A program made the position numbers and the translations under genes. A DNA stretch of 64,000 nt, taken from positions 5,344 to 69,343 of the forward strand of contig NZ_MPOH02000018.1 of the NCBI RefSeq assembly GCF_001896135.2. The letters run 5' to 3'. Below are positions 37,460-46,612 of this stretch, one piece after another (the first letter of the stretch is position 1; each line of letters opens with the position of its first letter). The notes beneath the pieces were generated by a model. The model made no database searches and had not been told where the DNA came from. It saw only the letters and a program-made list of their open reading frames with translations. The stretch comes from Streptomyces phaeoluteigriseus (GTDB taxonomy: Bacteria > Actinomycetota > Actinomycetes > Streptomycetales > Streptomycetaceae).

Positions 37460-38884
37460 ATGAGAAGACGCACGCTGCTCGGCGCGGCCCTGGCCGGTGC
37501 CGTGGCGACCCCCGCCCTCGCCGCCGGTACGGCACGGGCCGCCGACCCCGGCCCCTCGGTGACGAGGACCGGCACCACCACGCCCGACAGCCAGGCGATC
37601 TTCTTCGTCTCCTACGACGGCCTGGTCAACAACAACTCGTTCCAGAAGAACGCCCTGTTGACCTACAAGGGCTACCAGTACGCCGTCTGGTACACCGCCG
37701 ACCGCAACGCCGTCGTCGGCCGCCGCGTCCTCGGCGGCGGCACCTGGTCCACCGTGAAGGTCGGCCACACGCTGCGCTACAACGACTCCCACAACGTCAT
37801 CTCCATGGGCGTCTCCAAGGTCGACGGCCGCCTCCACCTCAACATGGACTCGCACAGCGACGGCTTCACCTACGTCAAGTCGGTGGCCGGCCTCCTCGAC
37901 AACCCGGCCGGCCTGAGCTGGACCGCGAGCCGCTTCGGCGCACCCCGGTCCACGCTCGACGGACTCGCGCTCACCTCGCAGTTCACCTACCCGCAGTTCG
38001 TCTCCACCCCCGACGGCAGACTCCAGCTCAGCTACCGGGTCGCCGTCTCCGGAAACGGCCGCAACGCCCTCGCCGAGTACGACGGCACCAGGTGGACCGA
38101 CCTCGGCGAGTGGTCGGCCTCCACCGGCACCTACACCAGCGAGCACGGCTCCAGCACGGCCCGCAACATGTACCTGCACGGCATCGACTACGACAAGAAC
38201 GGCCGACTGCACGCCTTCTTCACCTGGCGCGAGCAGAACGGCGCCGTGATGTGCAACGGCGGCGGCATCACCAACCACGACACCGGCTACGTCCACTCCG
38301 ACGACCGCGGCCGCACCTGGCGCAACGACGCCGGCACGGTCGTCGGCACCACCGGCGGCTCCGACAGGGTCTCCGTCACCGACGCCGGACTGGTCGTCGA
38401 CCCGCTCGACCCGGACCACTCCCTGATGAACCAGGAGAGCCAGACCACCGACTCGGCCGGCCGCCCGCACGCGATCATCAGCTACGTCCCCGGCCGCTTC
38501 GGCCAGTGCACCACCGACTACGTCGCCGACCGCACCGCGAACGGACGCGCCTTCCACGTGCGCAAGAACGCCTCCGGCACCTGGCAGAAGACCGAGATCC
38601 CGGTCCCGCTCAACTCCAGCCAGCGCACCAGGCTCGTCGTCGACAAGTACGACAACGCGTACGCGATCCTTCCGTTCGGCCGGATCGCCGGCGCCTCGAA
38701 GGCCTCCGGGCACACGGACTGGAGGCTGCTCTTCGACGGCGCCGGACTCAACGCCTTCGGCGAGGTCGTCATCGACGAGACCCGGATCGCGCAGGACGGC
38801 GTCCTGTCCGTCATGTACCAGGTCAAGTCGAGCGGAACGACCCCCTCGGCGCTCCACGTGGCCGATTTCCGGCTGCCCGCCTGA
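37460..38884 (+). CDS. Tat-secreted BNR-repeat beta-propeller protein, ulvan-lyase-like (PL24/PL25 type)
   Basis: 474 residues. The N-terminus MRRRTLLGAALAGAVATPALA is a twin-arginine signal. The rest is a predicted seven-bladed BNR-4 propeller. YNDSHNVISMGVSKVDGRLHLNMDSHSDG carries two His residues spaced about 20 apart, as for the catalytic His pair of PL24/PL25 ulvan lyases (recalled from family knowledge). TGYVHSDDRGRTWRND is a typical Asp-box blade. Its place in the rhamnose operon suggests it cuts a rhamnose-containing polymer outside the cell. Generic BNR or sialidase-like function is the alternative. Confidence 0.78.
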   Translation: MRRRTLLGAALAGAVATPALAAGTARAADPGPSVTRTGTTTPDSQAIFFVSYDGLVNNNSFQKNALLTYKGYQYAVWYTADRNAVVGRRVLGGGTWSTVKVGHTLRYNDSHNVISMGVSKVDGRLHLNMDSHSDGFTYVKSVAGLLDNPAGLSWTASRFGAPRSTLDGLALTSQFTYPQFVSTPDGRLQLSYRVAVSGNGRNALAEYDGTRWTDLGEWSASTGTYTSEHGSSTARNMYLHGIDYDKNGRLHAFFTWREQNGAVMCNGGGITNHDTGYVHSDDRGRTWRNDAGTVVGTTGGSDRVSVTDAGLVVDPLDPDHSLMNQESQTTDSAGRPHAIISYVPGRFGQCTTDYVADRTANGRAFHVRKNASGTWQKTEIPVPLNSSQRTRLVVDKYDNAYAILPFGRIAGASKASGHTDWRLLFDGAGLNAFGEVVIDETRIAQDGVLSVMYQVKSSGTTPSALHVADFRLPA

Positions 38885-38967
38885 CCCGTCCGGTGCGCGG
38901 CGGGATGGCGATAGTGTGAAAGCCCCCCGCCGCCCCTCGTCCCTGTTTCTCTGGAGGTCTCTGCCCG

Positions 38968-39997
38968 ATGGCCCAGTCGGTGGGAATCAAGGACGTCGCC
39001 CGCGTCGCCGGAGTCTCCGTCGGCACGGTGTCCAACGTCATCAACCGCCCGGACACCGTGGCCACGGAGACCCGCGCACGCGTGCTGTCCGCGATCGACC
39101 GGCTCGGCTATGTCCGCAGCGAGTCCGCCCGGCAACTGCGCGCCGGACGCAGCCGGATCATGGGGCTGCTCGTCCTCGACATGGGCAACCCCTTCTTCGT
39201 GGACGTGGCCCGTGGCGCCGAGCGGGCCGCCCGGCAGGCCGGGCTCGGCGTCATGGTCTGCAACAGCGCCGAGAGCGCCGGCGAGGAGGCCGAGTACCTG
39301 TCCCTCTTCGCCGAGCAGCGGGTGCGGGGCGTGCTGCTCACCCCGGCCGACGCCACCGGCCGCAACATCGCCGCGTTCCGCCGGCACGGCATCCCGTTCG
39401 TGCTGGTCGACCGGGTCTCCGAGGGCACCACCGAGTGCTCGGTCTCCGTCGACGACGTGGCCGGCGGCGCGCTCGCCGTACGCCATCTCCTCGACGCCGG
39501 ACACCGCTGCGTCGCGTACGTCAGCGGCCCGCCCGGCCTCACCCAGATCCGCGACCGCCGCACCGGCGCCCTGAGCGCCCTCGCCGAGGCGGCCTGGCCC
39601 CGACTGCCTGCGTGAACTGCCCACCGAGCGGCTCGACGTGGCCGCGGGCCGGGACGCGGGCGCCCGTCTCCTCGGCCTGGCCGACCGCCCGACGGCCGTG
39701 TTCTGCGCCAACGACCTGCTCGCGCTCGGCGTCCTCCAGGCCATGTACGCGGCCGGTGTCAACGTCCCCGACGACCTCGCCATCGTCGGCTACGACGACA
39801 TCGAGTTCGCCGCCGCCGCGGCCGTACCCCTGACGTCGGTACGCCAGCCGGCCGTCACCATGGGCGCCCTGGCCGCCGACATGCTCCTGGAGGAGACCGA
39901 GGAGGGGCCCGGCGGCGGGGCGCGTGCGCACGAACACCGGCGGGTCGTGCTCCAGCCGGAGCTGGTGGTGCGCAGGTCCAGCCTGTCCTCGCGCTGA
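38968..39997 (+). pseudogene. LacI family regulator of the rhamnose cluster, two single-base frameshifts
   Basis: The N-terminal frame has a full LacI helix-turn-helix (IKDVARVAGVSVGTVSNVINRPDTV...RLGYVRSESARQLRAGRSR) and sugar-binding core to about residue 205. Near 39590 and 39600 one C each is missing, giving a premature stop. Beyond it the core continues ELPTERLDVAAGRDAGARLLGL, AVFCANDLLALGVLQAMYAAGV and VGYDDIEFAAAAAVPLTSVRQP to the stop at 39997. It lies at the end of the transport operon and is the likely repressor acting on the TGAAAC-type operators. The breaks look like sequencing errors. Confidence 0.85.
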
Positions 39998-40145
39998 CCG
40001 GCCGTTCGGCCCCGGTGATCGGCGGGACGGCAGCGCCTTGACCCGCCGTTCAGTAACCCTTCATGATCCCCCGGGCTCCCCGGGCGCCCGGACGTGTGCT
40101 GAACTGGGACGCGGCCCGCACACCGATCGTCCCGGGAGCCTCACG

Positions 40146-41446
40146 TTGTCCGTCAGCTACCGCCAGCCCGGCGTCGTCCTCACCGACCGCCGCTTCACCG
40201 TGCCCCTCGACCACGCCGACCCGACGGGGGAGACGATCGAGCTGTACGCCCGCGAGGTCGTCGCGAGCGACAAGGCGCGGCAGGACCTCCCCTGGCTGGT
40301 CTACCTGCAGGGCGGACCCGGCTTCGGCGCCCAGCGGTTCGTCGGCCGGCAGGCCTGGCTGGACCGCGCGCTGAAGGAGTACCGCGTCCTGCTCCTCGAC
40401 CAGCGCGGCACCGGCAGCTCCACGCCCGCCAACCGCCAGACGCTCCCGCTGCGCGGCGGCCCCGCCGAGCAGGCCGACTACCTGGCCCGCTTCCGCGCCG
40501 ACTCCATCGTCCGCGACTGCGAGCTGGTGCGGAGCGAGGTCACCGGCGGCGCCCCCTGGACCGTCCTCGGCCAGAGCTTCGGCGGCTTCTGCGCGGTCAC
40601 CTACCTCTCCCTCGCCCCCGAAGGACTCGCCGCGGCCGTGATCACCGGCGGCCTGCCCTCGCTGGACGCCCACGCCGACGACGTCTACCGGGCCGCCTAC
40701 CCGCGCATGGAGCGCAAGGTCGCCGCGCACTACGCCCGCTACCCGCAGGACGTCGAGCGCGCCCGCCGGATCGCCGAGCACCTGCTCCAGCACGAGGTGA
40801 CTCTTCCCAACGGATACCGCCTGGGCGTCGAGGCCTTCCAGACGCTCGGCATCCTCCTCGGCAGCGGCGAGGGCAGCCACCGACTGCACTTCCTCCTCGA
40901 GGACGCGTTCGTGCCCACCCCGCGGGCCCCGCTCTCTCCGACGCCTTCCAGGAGGAGATCCAGGGCCTCCTGTCGTACGCGGCACACCCCCTCTACGCCC
41001 TCGTCCACGAGTCGATCTACGGCCGGGACGACCGGCCCACCGCCTGGTCGGCGGAGCGGGTGCGCGCCGAGTTCCCGCAGTTCGACGCGGCCAAGACCCT
41101 CGCGGGCGACGGACCGCTGCTGCTGACCGGCGAGACCGTCCACCCCTGGATGTTCGACCGCGACCCCGCCCTGCGCCCACTGCGCGAGACCGCCGAACTC
41201 CTCGCGGCCCGCACCGACTGGACCCCCCTCTACGACCCGGCCCGCCTCGCGGCCAACGAGGTCCCGGTCGCCGCCGCGATCTACCACGACGACCTGTACG
41301 TCGACACCGCGCACTCCCTGCGCACCGCCCGCGCCATCCGCGGCCTGCGCACCTGGGTCACCGACGAGTTCGAGCACGACGGCGTCCGCGCGGGCGGCCC
41401 CCGCGTCCTGGACCGGCTGCTGGCACTCACGCGGGACGAGGCCTGA
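40146..41446 (+). pseudogene. Alpha/beta hydrolase (proline iminopeptidase type), single-base frameshift
   Basis: A TTG start at 40146 after GGGAG fits best. LVYLQGGPGFGAQRF is the oxyanion-hole HGGPG-like block, LLDQRGTGSSTP follows, and VLGQSFGGFCAVTYLS holds the nucleophile Ser. Near 40924-40930 one G is missing (CGGGCCCC). The other frame then continues FQEEIQGLLSYAAHP in character and AAAIYHDDLYVDTAHSLRTA, ending at 41446. About 433 residues when joined. Family S33 aminopeptidase; the natural peptide is unknown. Confidence 0.82.
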
Positions 41447-41473
41447 CCCGAGGGACGCCCTAGGGTACGGAGC

Positions 41474-42217
41474 ATGACCGAGCAGACGACCCCCCGGCTC
41501 ACCCCCATGCCCGAGGACTGGCGGCGCGCCCTCGCCGTCGTCGCGCACCCGGACGACCTCGAGTACGGCTGCTCCGCGGCGATCGCCGCCTGGACGGACG
41601 CGGGCCGGGAGGTCGCCTACGTGCTGGCCACCCGCGGCGAGGCCGGCATCGACACGCTCTCGCCCGCCGAGTGCGCGCCGCTGCGGGAACGCGAGCAGCG
41701 GGCGAGCGCGGCCGTCGTCGGCGTCTCCACCGTGGAGTTCCTCGACCACCGGGACGGGGTGATCGAGTACGGCCCGGCCCTGCGCCGCGACATCGCCGCC
41801 GCCATCCGCAGGCACCGCCCCGAGCTGGTGATCACCCTGAACCACCGGGACACCTGGGGCGGCGTGGCCTGGAACACCCCCGACCACGTCGCCGTGGGCC
41901 GTGCCACCCTCGACGCCGCCGGAGACGCCGGCAACCGCTGGATCTTCCCGGAACTGACCGAGCAGGGTCTCGAACCCTGGAACGGCGTCCGCTGGGTCGC
42001 CGTCGCCGGGTCCGCGACACCGACGCACGCCGTGGACGCCACGGCGGGACTGGAGCGGGCCGTCACCTCACTGCTGGAACACCGGGCGTACATCGAGGCG
42101 TTGACCGACGAGGAGCCCGAGACGTACGCACGGGGCTTCCTGACCGAGGTGGCACGGTCGGTGGGGGAGCGCTTCGGCGGCACCCCGGCCGTGGCCTTCG
42201 AACTGTTCGGCCGATAG
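41474..42217 (+). CDS. PIG-L family deacetylase
   Basis: 247 residues. VVAHPDDLEYGCSAAIAAW is the PIG-L zinc and catalytic block (HPDD), and NTPDHVAVGRATLDAAG holds the third metal His. The family removes N-acetyl groups from sugars, as in mycothiol (MshB) and related thiol or antibiotic pathways. It lies 27 bp after the hydrolase gene. The specific substrate is not shown. Confidence 0.88.
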   Translation: MTEQTTPRLTPMPEDWRRALAVVAHPDDLEYGCSAAIAAWTDAGREVAYVLATRGEAGIDTLSPAECAPLREREQRASAAVVGVSTVEFLDHRDGVIEYGPALRRDIAAAIRRHRPELVITLNHRDTWGGVAWNTPDHVAVGRATLDAAGDAGNRWIFPELTEQGLEPWNGVRWVAVAGSATPTHAVDATAGLERAVTSLLEHRAYIEALTDEEPETYARGFLTEVARSVGERFGGTPAVAFELFGR

Positions 42218-42291
42218 GGCGGACACGGCCGCCGGGGCGACGGGTCCGCCGGGGCGGCGGGTCCGCCAGGGCAGGGAAAGCAGGGGGAAGC

Positions 42292-43197
42292 GTGAACGAC
42301 GGAGAGGCCCTCGCGGCCCGTTTCGAGGAGCACCGGGCCCATCTGGGCGCCGTGGCCTACCGGATGCTCGGTTCGCTCACCGAGGCCGAGGACGCCGTCC
42401 AGGAGACCTGGCTGAAGTTCGTCCGCGCCGACACGAGCGAGGTGCGCAACCTGGGCGGCTGGCTCACCACGGTGGCCGGCCGGGTCTGCCTGGACCTGCT
42501 CCGCGCCCGCGCGGCCCGCCGGGAGCAGCCCATCGACGACGGCCACCACGACACCTTCGTGCCCGACCCGGTGATCCGTCCCCTGCCGCACACCGACCCG
42601 GAGCAGGAGATGCTGCGGGCGGACTCGGTGGGGCTCGCCCTGCTCGTCGTCCTGGAGACCCTGGAGCCCGCCGAGCGGCTCGCGTTCGTCCTGCACGACA
42701 TGTTCGGCGTGCCCTTCGTCGACATCGCGCCGATCGTCGAGCGCGGCCCGGCCGCCACCCGGCAGCTCGCCAGCCGCGCCCGGCGCCGGGTCCAGGGCGC
42801 CACGCCCCCCGCGGAACCCGACCGGGCCCGGCAGCGCGAGGCTGTCGACGCCTTCATGGCCGCGGCCCGTGCCGGCGACTTCGAGGCGCTCCTCGCCGTC
42901 CTCGACCCCGACGTGGTGCTGCGCGCCGACGCGGGGACGGCCGTGCGGGGCATGGCCGCGTCGAAGCTGGTCCGCGGGGCGAAGGCGGTCGCCGAACAGG
43001 CCCTGCTCTTCCGCCGGTTCACCCCCTACGAGCGGCTCGCCCTGGTCAACGGCGAGGTCGGCGTCCTCAACGTCCCCGACGGCGTCCTGCGGTCGGTCAT
43101 GGGCGTCACCGTCGTCGACGGCAGGATCGTCGCCCTGTACATCCTGGCCGACCCCGAGCGTCTCGCGGGCCTGGAGGTGCCGCCGGACGCCGGCTGA
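42292..43197 (+). CDS. sigJ: ECF RNA polymerase sigma factor with SnoaL-like C-terminal domain (SigJ/ECF41 type)
   Basis: 301 residues from GTG 42292. Region 2 reads AYRMLGSLTEAEDAVQETWLKF, region 4 LEPAERLAFVLHDMFGVPFVDIAPIVERGPAATRQLASRARRRV. A SnoaL-like domain follows from about residue 185 (RQREAVDAFMAAARAGDFEALLAVLDPDVVLRAD). The C-terminal ADPERLAGL resembles the NPDKL motif of ECF41 factors, while the DGGGK motif position reads DAGTA. These factors carry their own regulatory domain in place of an anti-sigma factor. No cognate oxidoreductase gene is adjacent. Confidence 0.88.
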   Translation: MNDGEALAARFEEHRAHLGAVAYRMLGSLTEAEDAVQETWLKFVRADTSEVRNLGGWLTTVAGRVCLDLLRARAARREQPIDDGHHDTFVPDPVIRPLPHTDPEQEMLRADSVGLALLVVLETLEPAERLAFVLHDMFGVPFVDIAPIVERGPAATRQLASRARRRVQGATPPAEPDRARQREAVDAFMAAARAGDFEALLAVLDPDVVLRADAGTAVRGMAASKLVRGAKAVAEQALLFRRFTPYERLALVNGEVGVLNVPDGVLRSVMGVTVVDGRIVALYILADPERLAGLEVPPDAG

Positions 43198-43198
43198 G

Positions 43199-43365
43199 TC
43201 AGAGATCTATGATGGGCGGGGCCAAGGACCCGGTGGGGGCCACCGCCCGTCCCCCGGGCAGGAGTTCGTGTCGTCGAAGGCGAGGGTGCCGTCGCGCAGC
43301 AGGCTCCATCCCTGTTGCGGGGTGCGGCCGTGACGACGACGTCATCGTCGTTCTCCGTTGGACGA
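43199..43365 (-). pseudogene. DUF5999-like small protein, fragmented
   Basis: Three minus-strand frames hold pieces of one short family: DDDVVVTAA, then PQQGWSLLRDGTLAFDDT, then ELLPGGRAVAPTGSLAPPIIDL ending at 43199. DUF5999 proteins (about 65 residues, from memory) read HPEQGWSLLCNGVVLFEDTGELLPDGRSIAP. Two one-base shifts are needed, and the usual MCxH start is not visible. It may be a relic or an error-damaged gene. The rest of 43366-43467 shows nothing. Confidence 0.4.
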
Positions 43366-43467
43366 GACGACCCCACAGCAGCGGAGACCCCGCGGTGAGC
43401 CTTTGTCCCGCGTGCGCGCCCCGCACCGGTGAGGGGGGCAAGGCCGCAGGTCAGTAGGGTGGACGGA

Positions 43468-44297
43468 ATGCGAGACGAGACGATGGACCGCAGCGACCTG
43501 CGCGGCGACTGCGGCAACTGCTTCGGGCTGTGCTGCGTGGCCCTGCCCTTCGCCCGCTCCGCGGACTTCGCGATCGACAAGGACGCCGGAAAGCCCTGCC
43601 CCAACCTGGGCGAGGACCACCGCTGCGGCATCCACACCCGGCTGCGGCAGAAGGGCTTCACCGGCTGCACGGTCTACGACTGCTTCGGCGCGGGCCAGAA
43701 GGTCTCGCAGGTGACCTTCGGCGGCCGGGACTGGCGTACGGCCCCCCGCGACCACGCCCGCCGCATGATGGACGTCTTCCCGGTGGTCCGGCACCTGCAC
43801 GAACTGCTCTGGTACCTCACCGAGGCCGTCGCCCTGCCCGCGGCCCGCCCGATCCGCCCCGAGCTGCGCCGGGCCCTGGAGCGCACCGGGGAACTGACGC
43901 GGGGCACCCCGGAGCAGCTCGCCGCGCTGGACGTGCCGGCCCACCGCGAGGACGTCAACGCCCTGCTCCTGCGGACCAGCGAACTGGCCCGCGCGGCCTG
44001 CCCGGCCGCGGGAAGGAACACCGGGGTGCCGACCTGATGGGCGCCCGCCTCAAGGGCGCCGACCTGCGCGGCGCGAACCTGCGCGGCGCCCTGCTGATCG
44101 CCGCCGACCTGACCGGCGCCGACCTGCGCGGAGCCGACCTCATCGGGGCCGACCTGCGCGACACCGACCTCACCGACGCCGATCTGACCGGTGCGCTCTT
44201 CGTGACCCAGCCGCAGCTCACCGCGGCCCGGGGAAGCGCCGGCACCAGGCTGCCGGGGTCAGTCGGCCGGCCCGCGCACTGGACAGCGGGGAGCTGA
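43468..44297 (+). pseudogene. YkgJ-like Cys-rich / pentapeptide repeat protein, single-base frameshift
   Basis: The first frame (ATG 43468) has a Cys-rich zinc/iron-type block: [10 protein letters not shown], then PCPNL, CGIHTR, GCTVYDC, as in YkgJ (CxxCxGxCC). A helical region follows to about residue 175. One missing base near 44000-44004 moves reading to [44 protein letters not shown], a right-handed pentapeptide-repeat helix (A-D/N-L-x-G), ending at 44297. Joined length is about 276. It overlaps the convergent P450 gene by 39 bp. Function unknown. Confidence 0.78.
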
Positions 44298-45803
44298 GCC
44301 GGTTTCCGCTTCCTCCGTCACCGGTCCGCCCACCGTGACCGCCGCCGGGGTGCGCCGCTCCAGCCGTAGCCGCAGCCCTTCCGGCATCAGTGTCAGCCGT
44401 TCGGCCACCCGCAGCCGGTAGCCGGGGTCGGGCAGCAGCTCGTAGCGGCGCAGCAGCAGACCGAGCACCAGCGTGGCCTCGTGCAGCGCGAACTGCCGCC
44501 CGATGCAGGCCCGCGCCCCGGTGCCGAACGGCTTGAAGGTGTGCGGGGCCCGCGCGCGTACCGCTCCCGCCTCGAAGCGGTCCGGGTCGAACTCCTCGGC
44601 GTCGGCGCCCCACACCTGCGGGTCGCGGTGCAGCATCGCCGTCAGCACCAGCGCCCACGCGCCCCGCCGCATCGGGTGCTCCCCGGCCAGCACCGTGTCC
44701 TCGCGGGCCTCCCGGGCGAAGGCGGGCGCCGTCGGCCACAGCCGCAGCGACTCGTCGAGGACCCGGCGCACGTAGCGCAGCCTGGCCACCTGGCCGTAGT
44801 GCGGCACCGGGGTGTCGCCCCACACCCGGTCCACCTCGGCGCGGGCGCGGGCGGCGACCTCGGGGTGCCGGGAGAGGTAGTGCAGGGCGAAGGAGAGCGC
44901 GCCCGAGGTGGTCTCGTGACCGGCGACCAGGAAGGTGATGACCTGGCGCCGTACGTTGCGCGCCGACAGCCGTTCGCCGGTCTCGGGGTGTGCCGTCTCC
45001 AGCATCCGGTCGAGGAGGTCGCCGTCGCCGCCGGGGCCCGCCCTGCGGGCCCGCACCAGCTCGTCGACCGTGCGGTCGAGGTAGGCGATGTCGGCCTCGT
45101 TGCGGCGCGTGGCCCGCCACAACAGCCGGGGCGACGGCACGGTGTTGAGGCGCTGCGCGTAGCTGAGCGTGCCCACCATCGCCGTGACGAAGGGGTGCGG
45201 CCGGGACCGCTCGAACGAGCCGAAGTCATGCCCGAAACCGGTGCGCGCGATCGTCTCCAGGGTCAGTTTCGTCATGTCACCGGGCACGTCGACACCATCC
45301 CCCGAGGCCGCCGCGCGGTCCCAGTGACCGGTCAGCCGGTCCGCCACGTCCAGCATCATCGGGTGGTAGGCCTCCATGGCCTCCCGGCTGAACCCCGGCG
45401 CCAGCACGTCGTGCGCCAGCTGCCAGTTGGGCTCGTGGTTGTACGCCGTGAACAGGGCGTCCCCGACCACCGGCCGCAGGTTGGCGACGCCGAGCCCGAC
45501 GTGCTTGGCGAACCGTGTCTCGTCCGCCATGTCGGCCGCGAGCCGCCCGCCCCAGACGAAGACGAACTCCCGCCCGAAGGCGCGCCGCCGGAAGATCGGT
45601 CCGAGTCGGCGGCCGTACGCCAGGGAGTCCTGCACCGGTGTCCGCCGGCTCGCGCCCAGCACGTCCCCGAGCAGCGGCAGCCGGTGCGGCGGATGCGGGA
45701 TGCGCCGCAGCTCGGGCCACCCCAGTTCGGCACTGCGGAACCCCTTGGGCAGCGCGGCCCCGGACTCCGTGCCCGGACCGGCCCCGGTCGTCGTCTCCGC
45801 CAT
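44259..45803 (-). CDS. Cytochrome P450, CYP102 (P450 BM3) heme-domain-like, without reductase
   Basis: 514 residues from ATG 45803. [23 protein letters not shown] is the I-helix (BM3 T268 position kept), ESLRLWP the ExxR motif, and [23 protein letters not shown] the heme Cys loop, very close to BM3. [16 protein letters not shown] matches the BM3 segment with Phe87, and GRE keeps the Arg47 position while Tyr51 is replaced by a Phe. The protein ends after the heme domain (VRGPAD), so it needs separate redox partners. It probably hydroxylates fatty acids (inferred). It is divergent from a TetR gene. Confidence 0.88.
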   Translation of the reverse strand: MAETTTGAGPGTESGAALPKGFRSAELGWPELRRIPHPPHRLPLLGDVLGASRRTPVQDSLAYGRRLGPIFRRRAFGREFVFVWGGRLAADMADETRFAKHVGLGVANLRPVVGDALFTAYNHEPNWQLAHDVLAPGFSREAMEAYHPMMLDVADRLTGHWDRAAASGDGVDVPGDMTKLTLETIARTGFGHDFGSFERSRPHPFVTAMVGTLSYAQRLNTVPSPRLLWRATRRNEADIAYLDRTVDELVRARRAGPGGDGDLLDRMLETAHPETGERLSARNVRRQVITFLVAGHETTSGALSFALHYLSRHPEVAARARAEVDRVWGDTPVPHYGQVARLRYVRRVLDESLRLWPTAPAFAREAREDTVLAGEHPMRRGAWALVLTAMLHRDPQVWGADAEEFDPDRFEAGAVRARAPHTFKPFGTGARACIGRQFALHEATLVLGLLLRRYELLPDPGYRLRVAERLTLMPEGLRLRLERRTPAAVTVGGPVTEEAETGSAPRCPVRGPAD

Positions 45804-45841
45804 GACGCGATCTCCCTTGATCCAGCGGCAGGTTGGGCGTG

Positions 45842-45857
45842 TTGTACGTGGGTTCAA
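45842..45857. promoter_or_regulatory. TetR-type operator TTGnAC-N4-GTnCAA
   Basis: TTGTACGTGGGTTCAA has matching outer arms (TTG/CAA, AC/GT) in the 107-bp gap between the divergent P450 and TetR genes. Confidence 0.5.
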
Positions 45858-45910
45858 TAGCGCGCCCAGTCTCGTCCCGCTGTCGAACCGGCGTCAAGTA
45901 GAGTGCCGAC

Positions 45911-46525
45911 ATGGCCGCCGACCCGGGGGAGCGCACACGGCGCCGTCTCAGCACCGGAGAGCGCCGCGAGCAGCTCCTGTCGGTGGGCGCGCGCCTGTTC
46001 TCGGAGAGCCCGTACGACGAGGTGTGGATCGAGCAGGTCGCCGAGATCGCCGGAGTCTCGCGGGGGCTGCTCTACCACTACTTCCCGACCAAGCGGGACT
46101 TCTTCGCGGCGGTCGTCGAGCGGGAGAGCGAGCGGATGCTGCGCATGACGGCCGCCGTCCCCGGTGTCCCCGTCCGTGAACAGCTCACCGCGGGGCTGGA
46201 CACCTACCTGGAGTACGTCCGCTCCCACGCGCACGGCTATCGCGCCTTCCACCGGGCGGACGCGGCCGGTGACCGGGCCGTGCGCCGCGTCTACCAGCGG
46301 GCGCTGGCCGCCCAGGAGCGCCAGATCCTCGCCGCCCTCGCCGCCGACCCCGAGTTCGGCCCGCGGTTCGGGGAGCGTGCCGAGGTGCGCCTCGCGGTGC
46401 GCGGCTGGCTGGCGTTCACCACGGCGGTGTGCCTGGAGTGGCTGCGCGGGTCCGACGACGCGCTGTCGCGGGAGCAGGTGCGGGAGTTGTGCGCGCGGGC
46501 GCTGCTCGGGGTCATCGCCCGCTGA
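45911..46525 (+). CDS. TetR/AcrR family transcriptional regulator
   Basis: 204 residues. The helix-turn-helix shows ERREQLLSVGARLFSESPYDEVWIEQVAEIAGVSRGLLYHYFPTKRDFFAAVVERE. The C-terminal domain (LDTYLEYVRSHAHGYRAFHRA) is of the kind linked to fatty acids or acyl-CoA. The arrangement, a TetR next to a BM3-like P450, parallels Bm3R1 beside CYP102A1 in Bacillus megaterium. It probably represses the P450 gene through the TTGTAC dyad. Confidence 0.9.
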   Translation: MAADPGERTRRRLSTGERREQLLSVGARLFSESPYDEVWIEQVAEIAGVSRGLLYHYFPTKRDFFAAVVERESERMLRMTAAVPGVPVREQLTAGLDTYLEYVRSHAHGYRAFHRADAAGDRAVRRVYQRALAAQERQILAALAADPEFGPRFGERAEVRLAVRGWLAFTTAVCLEWLRGSDDALSREQVRELCARALLGVIAR

Positions 46526-46581
46526 CGGGTACCGCACAGGTTCGCGCGTCCTGGTTGGCGTACATCCCGATCTCGGATAGG

Positions 46582-46600
46582 TTAGGCAAGGCTAACCTAA
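46582..46600. promoter_or_regulatory. Iron box (DmdR/IdeR operator)
   Basis: TTAGGCAAGGCTAACCTAA differs from the 19-bp consensus TTAGGTTAGGCTAACCTAA at two positions. It overlaps the probable -10 region and lies 12 bp before the DUF2470 start, with the ribosome site AAGGAGG directly after it. Confidence 0.85.
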
Positions 46601-46612
46601 GGAGGTCCTGGG

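Noticed and set aside
44259-46525. P450 and TetR as part of a secondary-metabolite cluster
   Set aside because: No PKS, NRPS, terpene or RiPP gene is in the window; FkbM at position 1 is too far and incomplete.
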